Below, in pieces: positions 6,940-13,237 of a stretch of 13,366 bases of DNA (position 1 is its first letter; every line of letters starts with the position of its first letter). The notes under the pieces were generated by a model that saw only the letters and a list, made by a program, of their open reading frames with translations, was not told the origin of the DNA and did no database searches. Origin of the DNA: Chloroflexota bacterium (GTDB lineage: Bacteria; Chloroflexota; UBA6077); assembly GCA_021788565.1 (NCBI GenBank), contig JAJYKO010000051.1:1-13366 (forward strand), in the 5' to 3' direction. The translations under genes were made by a program, and so were the position numbers.

Positions 6940-7061
6940 GACTAGCCGGCGCCTGAGATGGCTAGTCCGCCGAAGAGCCCTGGCGAGACGGCCAGGTGGC
7001 ACGGGCTGTGCTTCTACGGCGCTGGATTCATCGATCCTCGGCGCGGCGCCTTTGGCGCCGC
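6940..7061 (+). ncRNA. Candidate structured leader RNA upstream of tauE
   Basis: Three successive stem structures occur in 122 bases. The first pairs GACTAGCC (6940-6947) perfectly with GGCTAGTC (6960-6967). The second is a bulged helix: GCCG (6969-6972) with CGGC (7017-7020), AAG (6973-6975) with CTT (7011-7013), AGCCC (6976-6980) with GGGCT (7003-7007), capped by TGGC/GCCA around the loop GAGACG. The third pairs GCGGCGCC (7043-7050) with GGCGCCGC (7054-7061) across TTT. It lies in the leader of a permease gene, where riboswitches or attenuators often occur. I cannot match it to a known riboswitch class, and GC-rich DNA folds easily, so this is a hypothesis. Confidence 0.3.
6997..7012 (+). 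promoter_or_regulatory. Sigma-54-like -24/-12 sequence upstream of tauE
   Basis: TGGCACG, four bases, then GTGCT: one mismatch from the sigma-54 consensus TGGCACG-N4-TTGCW, with the invariant GG and GC at correct spacing. It lies 122 bases before the tauE start. It also overlaps the stem structures of the candidate leader, so the sequence may be conserved for RNA folding instead. It is real only if the genome encodes RpoN. Confidence 0.25.
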
Positions 7062-7133
7062 TTCTCGTGGTGCGAGCACCTCTCAGATCCGGGGATTCCG
7101 CGAAGCAAGACCACTGTGCGAGGAGTTGCGTGA

Positions 7134-7973
7134 TTGCTCGAGTATGAACTGATTATCCTGGTGGGTTCGATGATCGCCGGCGTCATCGGGGCCCTCGTAG
7201 GTCTGGGGGGCGGCGTGCTGATCGTCCCGCTTCTAACGGTGGGCTTTGGCGTGGACATCCACTACGCTATCGGGGCCAGCATTGTATCGGTGATTGCGAC
7301 CTCGAGCGGCGCGGCAGCAGCCTACGTTCGCGACGAAATCACGAATCTCCGTGCTGGGATGTTCCTCGAAATCGCCACTACTTCCGGCGCCATCGTAGGA
7401 GCTCTGCTAGCTGCAGCGGTGCAGCCCACGATTCTCTACATTCTTTTCGGCACTGTCCTTATCATATCGGCCTTGCCACTTGTGGCGCACATCGGTGAGG
7501 AACTCCCCCAGGGTGTGGTCAGCGACATTTGGTCAAAGCGACTTCGGCTGTCGGCAAGCTACTATGACGCGGTGCTCGGCAGGGTTGTGAAATACGAAGT
7601 CACGCGCGTGCCCGCGGGTTTCGGCATGATGGGGGTGGCCGGACTGATATCCGGTCTACTGGGGATTGGCAGCGGCACGTTTAAGGTACTCGCGATGGAC
7701 ACAGCGATGAGGCTTCCGATGAAGGTCTCGACGACCACCAGCAACTTCATGATCGGGGTTACAGCTGCCGCGAGCGCGGGCATCTACTTCAGTCGCGGCT
7801 ACGTGCACCCTCTGATAGCAGCTCCGGTGGCTCTGGGAATCCTGGCAGGGGCAGCGCTGGGAACGCGCATACTGGTTCGAGTGAGGAATACGACGATTCG
7901 GAAAGTGTTCGTGCCGATTCTCGTGCTTATTGCTATCGAGATGATACTGCGTGGGTTCGGGGTGCGGACGTGA
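7134..7973 (+). CDS. TauE/SafE family membrane permease
   Basis: A 279-residue polytopic membrane protein of the TauE/SafE (DUF81) family, which exports sulfite, sulfoacetate or related organic anions; the substrate cannot be read from sequence. The family's internal duplication is visible: GALVGLGGGVLIVPLL (19-34) in the first half and SGLLGIGSGTFKVLAM (173-188) in the second, with about eight hydrophobic segments. A hydrophilic central loop (about 121-158) is longer than in minimal members. The start is a TTG at 7134, supported by AGGAG eight bases upstream and by the membrane segment beginning right after it. The stop overlaps the following GTG start, so the next gene is translationally coupled. 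Confidence 0.9.
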   Translation: MLEYELIILVGSMIAGVIGALVGLGGGVLIVPLLTVGFGVDIHYAIGASIVSVIATSSGAAAAYVRDEITNLRAGMFLEIATTSGAIVGALLAAAVQPTILYILFGTVLIISALPLVAHIGEELPQGVVSDIWSKRLRLSASYYDAVLGRVVKYEVTRVPAGFGMMGVAGLISGLLGIGSGTFKVLAMDTAMRLPMKVSTTTSNFMIGVTAAASAGIYFSRGYVHPLIAAPVALGILAGAALGTRILVRVRNTTIRKVFVPILVLIAIEMILRGFGVRT

Positions 7974-8386
7974 ACGAGCCAAAGCGGCCGATAGCCGCAA
8001 ACAAAGCTGAAAACCCCATGGCCGAGGTGATCTCCACCCTGCTCATAACCGGGGTCCTGGTTAGCGCCGCGGTCCTGGTTTTCGGGCTGTTGCTTATGGC
8101 CATTACCGGCCAGACAGGGTATCACGAGACCCTCGATCCCCAGCTGCTGCTGGCTCGGCAGGGCTCCGTGATCTTCCCTCGCACGATAGCAGGGGTCGTC
8201 CAAGGTGCCATTGCGCTCAAGCCATTCGCCGTGATCGAGCTTGGGGCGCTGTTGCTGATTGCGACTCCGGTTCTTCGCGTGGCAGTCTCAGTACTGGTGT
8301 TCCTGTATGAAGGTGACAGGCTCTACGTGGCCATCACGCTGCTGGTTCTCTTCCTGTTGCTTTTCAGCATCTTCTGGATCAGATAG
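7970..8386 (+). CDS. DUF1634 family membrane protein
   Basis: A 138-residue protein with three predicted membrane helices (about 20-45, 87-113, 118-137). The stretch LLLIATPVLRVAVSVLVFL followed by YEGDRLYVAITLLVLFLLL is the DUF1634 signature. Its GTG start overlaps the tauE stop by four bases (GTGA), so the two are co-translated. DUF1634 proteins are repeatedly found beside TauE/SafE permeases and are presumed partners or regulators of the transporter; their function is unproven. A more internal ATG (residue 17) directly before the first helix is an alternative start. Confidence 0.88.
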   Translation: MNEPKRPIAANKAENPMAEVISTLLITGVLVSAAVLVFGLLLMAITGQTGYHETLDPQLLLARQGSVIFPRTIAGVVQGAIALKPFAVIELGALLLIATPVLRVAVSVLVFLYEGDRLYVAITLLVLFLLLFSIFWIR

Positions 8387-8432
8387 GCGGTCAACCTTTG
8401 CGGCGGCCACTCGATCTGCACCGGCGGCCCTG

Positions 8433-8780
8433 TCACAGCTGCCGCTGAAGGGACGGTGCCACTGTCAGGGTCAGTCCATCTACCTCCAGAATGATCACTC
8501 GATCCCCCTGGTGCAGCTCCCACGAAGACACCGCCCGCCAGATTTCCCCCTGGTACGCAACCTCGGTCTTCCCATCGGACACTGCCAGGACGACCGCCTC
8601 ATCTCCGAGCATCGCTTTCTTCCCGGTAACAACCGGGCGGTGCCCGGCCTGTGAACCTATCGAGTAGCCCACGAAGGAGAGGATCACAAGCGGCACACAG
8701 GCGGCCAGCGCCAGCGGCCAGGGCAAGAAGAGGAACAGGCTAAGTCCTACCAGTGTCAGCAGCAGAAACAGATGATGCAT
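8433..8780 (-). CDS. Short NfeD-like membrane protein
   Basis: A 115-residue protein with two hydrophobic segments (about 3-19 and 21-42) and a C-terminal OB-fold domain of the NfeD type (about 53-108), recognised by GKKAMLGDEAVVL, then GEIWRAVSSWELHQGDRVIILEVDG and LTLTVAP. It is the short form without the Clp-like protease domain. Short NfeD proteins usually work with SPFH/flotillin proteins in membrane microdomains; no SPFH gene is in this window. The ATG at 8780 has GAGGAGGTG seven bases upstream; a longer in-frame reading from 9014 lacks such support and adds non-conserved sequence. It is divergent from the S41 peptidase gene and convergent with the DUF1634 gene. Confidence 0.88.
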   Translation of the reverse strand: MHHLFLLLTLVGLSLFLFLPWPLALAACVPLVILSFVGYSIGSQAGHRPVVTGKKAMLGDEAVVLAVSDGKTEVAYQGEIWRAVSSWELHQGDRVIILEVDGLTLTVAPSLQRQL

Positions 8781-9026
8781 GAACGCCACCTCCTCAGCGC
8801 GGTCTTCCGCCACTCTTCGATTTCCCGGAATCGGAGCTTTAGTGTGCGGTTCCGGACACCCACCGCTGAAGCATTGCTCCCTGGACATCGACCATGGCTT
8901 GAATCGCATTTTCGCGGCCAAGTGCATGCGCCGAGAGAGGGCCACAGAGTGGCAGCGGGCTGGCACTAGGATTGCATCATCATTCTTGTCGTTACTGCGC
9001 TTCAGAGTATCCAATCGAGGTGTGCG
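8781..9026. other. Divergent intergenic region between nfeD and the S41 peptidase gene
   Basis: This 246-base gap holds promoters for both genes. The clearest element is a sigma-54-like site at 8961-8976 facing the peptidase gene. The peptidase ribosome-binding site (GAGG at 9017-9020) and the nfeD site (GAGGAGGTG on the minus strand near 8787-8795) mark its two ends. No gene is seen inside. Confidence 0.4.
8961..8976 (+). promoter_or_regulatory. Sigma-54-like -24/-12 promoter upstream of the S41 peptidase gene
   Basis: TGGCACT, AGGA, TTGCA matches the consensus TGGCACG-N4-TTGCW at every defined position but one, with GG and GC correctly spaced. Transcription would start near 8988, giving a leader of about 40 bases to the GTG at 9027. 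Sigma-54 controls pspA in enterobacteria, so a site in a membrane-stress cluster would make sense. I do not know whether this organism has RpoN. Confidence 0.4.
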
Positions 9027-10277
9027 GTGCTGAAAAGCCTCGGCATGAAACTGCGGTTATTTGCGGCGGTGCTGGTGCTGCTGGGGGCAGGGTTTGTGGG
9101 AGGCGTGGCTGCCGACCGGACCGATCTCGTCCCCGGTGCCACCTACTACGAGCCACAATCCGTGGCCTCGACCTTCAGCATTTTCTGGCAGGCGTGGGAT
9201 CTGGTCCAACAATACTATGTGGATCGAGCCGCTATCAATTCCACGCAGATGACCTATGGAGCTACCCAGGGCATGCTGAACTCCCTCGGGGACATAGGGC
9301 ACACGCGTTTTCTCTCTCCACAGGCACTGAAACAGGAAAATGAGTCTCTGGCTGGACATCTGCAGGGCATTGGGGCGGAGCTGTCGACCCAGAACGGCCA
9401 GCCAACCATAGTGGCGCCGATTCCAGGTTCACCTGCCCAGAAAGCGGGCATACGACCCGGCGACACCATCGTCCGGGTGAACGGCCAGACGGTCACAGGG
9501 CTTACCCTGGATCAGATCGTGAACCTGGTGAAGGGGCCTGCGGGAACCTCGGTTACCCTGACAGTCCTTCACAAGGGCCAGACTACGCTCACCAATATCA
9601 CCGTCGTCCGTGCCCAGATTACGGTGCCTAGCGTGACCTGGGCTCAGCTCCCGGGGACTGCCGTGGGCCATGTACTGATCAGTCAGTTCGGTTTGGGCTG
9701 TACCCAGGATCTAATAAAGGCGTTGCAGGACGCTCAGTCAAAGGGGATAAAGGGGATAGTGCTTGACCTCCGCAACGACCCTGGCGGGTACCGGGACGAA
9801 GCGATTGGGGTGGCGAGCCAGTTCCTTACGAGCGGGAATGTGCTGCTGGAGCAGAACGCCCAAGGGAAGCGCACCCCCTATCCAGTGAAGCCTGGAGGGA
9901 TTGCGCCAAATCTGCCGATGGCGGTCCTGATAAACGAGGGCACCGCGAGCTCCGCGGAGATTGTGGCAGGGGCTCTGCAAGATCACAAACGCGGTCCCCT
10001 GGTGGGAATGACCACTTTCGGTACGGGCACCGTTCTCTCCACCTTCCCACTGAGCGATGGGTCCGCGATACTCCTTGGAACCGAGGAGTGGTTCACCCCT
10101 AACGGCAGGCAGATATGGCACCATGGCATTACGCCCAATATTCAGGTATCGCTGCCAAATGGTGCTGTGCCCTTGCTCCCCGAAGAGGAAACAGGGATGA
10201 CTCCTGAGCAGCTTCAGTCCAGTCACGACACCCAGCTACTACGAGCGCTGCAGGAGGTATCCAAGAACATACACTGA
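9027..10277 (+). CDS. S41 C-terminal processing peptidase (CtpA/Prc) homologue lacking the catalytic Lys
   Basis: A 416-residue exported protein. A membrane anchor or signal (about 8-29) is followed by an N-terminal helical domain (about 48-105), a PDZ domain (about 107-195, with GIGAELS and PGSPAQKAGIRPGDTIV), and the S41 domain (about 205-376, with GIVLDLRNDPGG at 243-254). S41 enzymes cut exported proteins near the C-terminus with a Ser-Lys dyad. The nucleophile is present (S308 in EGTASSAEI). The expected Lys 25 residues later, in the usual FGKG, is Thr333 (FGTG; codon ACG at 10023-10025). It may be inactive, a binding protein, or use another base. The GTG at 9027 has GAGG six bases upstream; an ATG six codons later is an alternative. 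It stands alone on the plus strand, 138 bases before secD. Confidence 0.9.
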   Translation: MLKSLGMKLRLFAAVLVLLGAGFVGGVAADRTDLVPGATYYEPQSVASTFSIFWQAWDLVQQYYVDRAAINSTQMTYGATQGMLNSLGDIGHTRFLSPQALKQENESLAGHLQGIGAELSTQNGQPTIVAPIPGSPAQKAGIRPGDTIVRVNGQTVTGLTLDQIVNLVKGPAGTSVTLTVLHKGQTTLTNITVVRAQITVPSVTWAQLPGTAVGHVLISQFGLGCTQDLIKALQDAQSKGIKGIVLDLRNDPGGYRDEAIGVASQFLTSGNVLLEQNAQGKRTPYPVKPGGIAPNLPMAVLINEGTASSAEIVAGALQDHKRGPLVGMTTFGTGTVLSTFPLSDGSAILLGTEEWFTPNGRQIWHHGITPNIQVSLPNGAVPLLPEEETGMTPEQLQSSHDTQLLRALQEVSKNIH

Positions 10278-10424
10278 TTGAAAGAGATTATGTCGAGCTA
10301 GCTTGGGATGGTTCTTGCGTGGTAAAGTAAGCAATAGGAGTCCGCTACCCGAGACAGTGGCCAATCGAATCCAAGCCCTGCCCCTGTTGCCGCGGGCTCG
10401 AAAACCGGTTGGGCGGTGGCGCGG
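10278..10424 (+). other. Intergenic region before secD
   Basis: No gene is seen. A weak sigma-54-like arrangement lies at 10304-10319 (TGGGATG, GTTC, TTGCG): the GG and GC spacing is right but three consensus positions are wrong. TAAAGT at 10322-10327 could be a -10 element. There is no clear Shine-Dalgarno sequence before secD and no terminator after the peptidase gene, so read-through from upstream is possible. Confidence 0.25.
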
Positions 10425-11822
10425 ATGAGAAGAAGAGTACTACTGACTTTTGCAGGTATCCTCGTATTGTTCTCCCTGGCACTGTGGGCCATTGTTCCAC
10501 AGGCTGGAGGAGTGCACCTCAAGGTGGGCAGCTGGTCGTTCAATCGGCAGGGCTTCCCACTCGGGCTGGACCTGGCTGGAGGAGTCAACCTGCTGTTGCA
10601 AGCGGACATGTCGAAGGTAGCCGCCAGCGACCGCGCGAACGCGCTCCAGGGCGTCATCCTCGTCATCCAGCGACGCATCAACGCCCTCGGGGTCAGCCAA
10701 CCACTGATTCAGGCGCAGGGCAGTAGCCACGTTATCGTCGAGCTGCCAGGCGTTAAGGACGTCAACCAGGCGGTCAGCCTCATAGGTCAGACCGCTCAAC
10801 TGGACTTCCGCGAGCTAGTTACCGACAAGAACAGCAAGTCGCAATGGGTGCCGGCTCAGGCCACAGGCTCCAATGGCAAGCAGCTCGATTTAACGGGCCA
10901 GTACTTCCAGCACGCCAGCGTGGCGTTCGATCCCACGACCGGCGCTCCCATGATCACGTTCCAGTTCAACAGCGAGGGTGCCAACCTGTTCCAGCAGATC
11001 ACCAAGCGCAACCTGGGGAAGCCCCTCGGTATCTTCCTGGACAACCAGCTGATATCCGCGCCGGTTGTCCAGGCGGTGATCTCCAGTTCCGGTGAGATCA
11101 CGGGGACTTTCACGCTGGCTCAAGCCCAAAATCTGGCGATCGAGTTGAACGCTGGTGCTCTGCCGGTGCCGGTGAAGGTGGTTGACCAGCAAGATGTAAG
11201 CGCGACCCTGGGGAGCAACTCGCTGAGTATGAGCCTTGTGGCCGGTGCACTCGGCTTCCTGGTGGTGGTCCTCTTCATGATCGTGTATTACCGACTGCCC
11301 GGCGTGGTGGCATCGGCAGCCCTGGTAATTTACGCGACGCTGACGCTCGCGGAGTTCTCGCTGATTCCGGTGACCCTCACGCTCGAGGGCATCGCGGGCT
11401 TCATTTTGTCGATTGGCATGGCGGTGGATGCCAACATCCTCATCTTCGAGCGGATGAAGGAGGAGATGCGGGCGGGCAAGACGCTGGGAGCGTCGATCGA
11501 CGCCGGTTTCAGCCGCGCCTGGTCGTCCATCCGAGACTCCAACATCTCGACCCTGATTACCTGCGGCATCCTGTTCTGGTTCGGCTCTACCTTCGGCACC
11601 AGCCTGGTGATGGGTTTTGCGTTCACTCTGGCCCTGGGTGTCATCACCAGCATGTTCTCTGCCGTTACCATCACGAGGACATTCCTGCGGATGCTGGTCA
11701 TCGCCGGTCTCTCGCCATCCAGCTGGATGTTCGGCCTCGAGCGCCAGCATGCTGCGCCCGCGGCAGCGGGGACTGACACGGTCCCTGGCCGGCAGGCATC
11801 GGAGGAGAGCAAGGCAACCTGA
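10425..11822 (+). CDS. secD: Protein translocase subunit SecD
   Basis: A 465-residue RND-type membrane protein that, with SecF, uses the proton gradient to help Sec-exported proteins cross the membrane. It has an N-terminal helix (about 6-24), the LGLDLAGG motif (46-53), an external P1-like region, and a C-terminal block of five helices from about 269. That block includes GMAVDANILIFERMKEE (331-347), the conserved segment with the Asp linked to proton flow, and SIRDSNISTLITCGILFWFGS (368-388). The C-terminus is a short polar tail. The start is uncertain: an ATG at 10425 has GGTGG five bases upstream, and an in-frame GTG at 10416 adds three residues. Downstream lie only palindromes and an opposing gene, so no secF is attached, although the two are usually adjacent or fused. 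Confidence 0.93.
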   Translation: MRRRVLLTFAGILVLFSLALWAIVPQAGGVHLKVGSWSFNRQGFPLGLDLAGGVNLLLQADMSKVAASDRANALQGVILVIQRRINALGVSQPLIQAQGSSHVIVELPGVKDVNQAVSLIGQTAQLDFRELVTDKNSKSQWVPAQATGSNGKQLDLTGQYFQHASVAFDPTTGAPMITFQFNSEGANLFQQITKRNLGKPLGIFLDNQLISAPVVQAVISSSGEITGTFTLAQAQNLAIELNAGALPVPVKVVDQQDVSATLGSNSLSMSLVAGALGFLVVVLFMIVYYRLPGVVASAALVIYATLTLAEFSLIPVTLTLEGIAGFILSIGMAVDANILIFERMKEEMRAGKTLGASIDAGFSRAWSSIRDSNISTLITCGILFWFGSTFGTSLVMGFAFTLALGVITSMFSAVTITRTFLRMLVIAGLSPSSWMFGLERQHAAPAAAGTDTVPGRQASEESKAT

Positions 11823-11843
11823 GAGAGGCAGTCGCCGGTCGTT

Positions 11844-11884
11844 CCAAACGAAGGGCGGGGTTCTTAACCCCGCCCTTCGTTTGG
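11844..11884. terminator. 41-bp perfect palindrome, probable bidirectional terminator
   Basis: Arms of 19 bases, CCAAACGAAGGGCGGGGTT and its exact complement, flank a 3-base loop CTT. It lies 21 bases after the secD stop and 52 bases from the stop of the opposing carboxypeptidase gene, the expected place for a shared terminator. Neither side has a long T tract apart from the TTT within the arms, so it may act through a very stable hairpin or belong to a REP-like repeat family. Confidence 0.7.
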
Positions 11885-11887
11885 TAT

Positions 11888-11909
11888 GGGGCGGCCCCAC
11901 GGCCGCCCC
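11888..11909. repeat. 22-bp perfect palindrome beside the secD terminator
   Basis: GGGGCGGCC and GGCCGCCCC pair perfectly across the loop CCAC. It starts four bases after the 41-bp palindrome and is unrelated to it in sequence. Two different strong palindromes side by side at a convergent gene boundary look like stacked REP-type elements. Confidence 0.65.
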
Positions 11910-11935
11910 TACTTCGGCGCAGACTTGGCTTTCGT

Positions 11936-13060
11936 TTAGGGAGTCCCCTGATTGGGCCAGGTGAACGAGTCAAAAGCCCAATCGAACAGAAGAGTCCCGT
12001 CGACGAGGTCGCCGGCCTGGGACCGCATGAACGCCACGTAGACCGTATGCCCGCCGCGAGTCGCTGCCCCAACTAGTGCCCTGCCCGCGCTATCTGTCAG
12101 GCCCGTCTTGATCCCTATGGCCCATGGGTAGGTGAGTATCGGATTTACGTTGTAGATAGTGAAGTCGATGTTGCTTCCCTTCACTTCGTAGTCCTTCGTA
12201 TCCACGATCTGGCGGAAGATGGGATACTGCATGGCGTACCGGGCCATGACAACCATGTCGTAAGGACAGGAGTAGTGGCCGGAAGCGTCCAGTCCATGCG
12301 GATTGACGAAATGAGTAGCCCTCAATCCCAGCCACCGGGCCTTCTCGTTCATCAGACCCACGAACTTGTCGTCACTACCGGCCACGTACCGCGCGATTGC
12401 GAGAGCTGCATCGTTGCCTGACGGAAGCAACAGTCCGTACAGAAGGTCCTGAAAGGTCACGTCGAAGCCCGGTTGCAGGCCCATTAAGCTGCTGTTTGGC
12501 ATCTGACGGGCGTCCACGTCGATCTTGGGGCGATCCGAAAGATTGCCGTGTTCGATGCCGACGATAGCGGTCATGATCTTGGTCAGGCTCGCGGGAGCGA
12601 CCGGCTCGAATGGATTTCGCTGGAAGAGGATAGCTCCAGACGCACCGTCGACGACAATGACATGATCGGTGGTGGGGTTGGGGTCTTTTGCGCCCGGCTT
12701 GCGAAGAGGGGCCGCGGCGTGGTCCACCACTTTCGGCATGACTACCCCGGAGATGGGGCGAACCGAATCGGCTATTGGAGAGGGTTGGGGTGTGGTCGCA
12801 AGAGCTGGCAGCGAAGTCGGGGTGAGTGTCGTGCTAGCCACAACCGCGGCTTGCTGGGCAGTGAGAGAGGCGGGAGTAGCCGGGACCGTTCCGTGCCCCG
12901 GAAGGGTGCGGAAGGCCATGAAAACCCCGATCCCAAGGACCAATAGGAATCCCCCCTTCCACCGCTTGCTTCGGTTTCTGGACCTAGTTCGTCTATAGGC
13001 CATGGGGAGATTTAAGTCGTGGCCAAACTGGTCTGGCCGCGTATTATCGGATTGCGTCAC
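11936..13060 (-). CDS. D-alanyl-D-alanine carboxypeptidase (peptidase S11, DacA/DacF type)
   Basis: A 374-residue low-molecular-weight penicillin-binding protein. A basic N-terminus is followed by a membrane anchor (about 36-52), a Thr/Ala/Pro-rich linker (53-130) and the S11 catalytic domain (about 131-345). The three active-site motifs are intact: S158-L-T-K161, S214-G-N216 and K318-T-G320. It removes the terminal D-Ala from peptidoglycan side chains outside the membrane. The protein ends soon after the catalytic domain and lacks the C-terminal PBP5-type domain and amphipathic anchor, so the N-terminal helix is the membrane tether. The GTG at 13060 has GAGG six bases upstream; an ATG at 13003 lacks a ribosome-binding site. 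An extended -10 and a palindrome lie upstream. It converges with secD. Confidence 0.94.
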   Translation of the reverse strand: MTQSDNTRPDQFGHDLNLPMAYRRTRSRNRSKRWKGGFLLVLGIGVFMAFRTLPGHGTVPATPASLTAQQAAVVASTTLTPTSLPALATTPQPSPIADSVRPISGVVMPKVVDHAAAPLRKPGAKDPNPTTDHVIVVDGASGAILFQRNPFEPVAPASLTKIMTAIVGIEHGNLSDRPKIDVDARQMPNSSLMGLQPGFDVTFQDLLYGLLLPSGNDAALAIARYVAGSDDKFVGLMNEKARWLGLRATHFVNPHGLDASGHYSCPYDMVVMARYAMQYPIFRQIVDTKDYEVKGSNIDFTIYNVNPILTYPWAIGIKTGLTDSAGRALVGAATRGGHTVYVAFMRSQAGDLVDGTLLFDWAFDSFTWPNQGTP

Positions 13061-13093
13061 GGTCGTCCTCAGCTGCGTCTTTGCTACTTCTAT

Positions 13094-13102
13094 ATGATAC
13101 CA
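13094..13102 (-). promoter_or_regulatory. Extended -10 promoter element of the carboxypeptidase gene
   Basis: On the minus strand TGG is followed by TATCAT, five of six bases of TATAAT plus the TGn extension. Transcription would start near 13087, leaving a leader of about 27 bases with the GAGG ribosome-binding site. There is no good -35 hexamer; the -35 zone is occupied by the palindrome CACACCGGTGTG. Confidence 0.45.
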
Positions 13103-13118
13103 GCGAGCGCTTCGTCAT

Positions 13119-13130
13119 CACACCGGTGTG
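13119..13130. promoter_or_regulatory. Possible operator at the carboxypeptidase promoter
   Basis: CACACCGGTGTG is a perfect 12-bp palindrome whose centre lies about 25 bases upstream of the candidate -10, over the -35 region. A dimeric regulator bound there would block or replace -35 contact by polymerase. The regulator is unknown. Confidence 0.35.
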
Positions 13131-13190
13131 TCGGGGCAACGTATGAGTGGGCTCGCCTGTGGTCCCGCAATGATACCGGACTTCGGCGAA

Positions 13191-13237
13191 ACGAAACACC
13201 CCCCGGTTCCTTGATGAGGAACCGGGGGGTGTTTCGT
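13191..13237. repeat. 47-bp perfect palindrome (hairpin)
   Basis: Arms of 21 bases (first arm 13191-13211, containing CACCCCCCGGTTCCT; second arm 13217-13237) are exact complements across the loop TGATG. It stands about 90 bases upstream of the carboxypeptidase -10, so it more likely ends a transcript from the right or is a mobile REP-like element than regulates this gene. Its sequence is unrelated to the other palindromes in the window. Confidence 0.7.

Larger units (their letters stand above)
6751..7133. other. 383-bp divergent intergenic region between htrA and tauE
   Basis: No coding frame here looks genuine. The htrA-side third holds the htrA leader and a possible promoter. From about 6885 rightward there is a candidate extended -10 (TGGTACTAT), then three or more perfect stem-loops (6940-6967, 6969-7020, 7043-7061) and a sigma-54-like sequence (6997-7012). 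The tauE ribosome-binding site AGGAG lies near 7121. The stretch therefore looks like two divergent promoters plus a long structured leader for tauE. Confidence 0.5.

Noticed and set aside
8781..9014. N-terminal extension of the NfeD protein
   Set aside because: The added residues are not membrane-like, and a strong GAGGAGGTG precedes the shorter ATG start at 8780.
10890..11900. Open frame on the minus strand over secD
   Set aside because: It is rich in Arg, His, Gln and Glu with no domain, and is a reflection of SecD codon usage.
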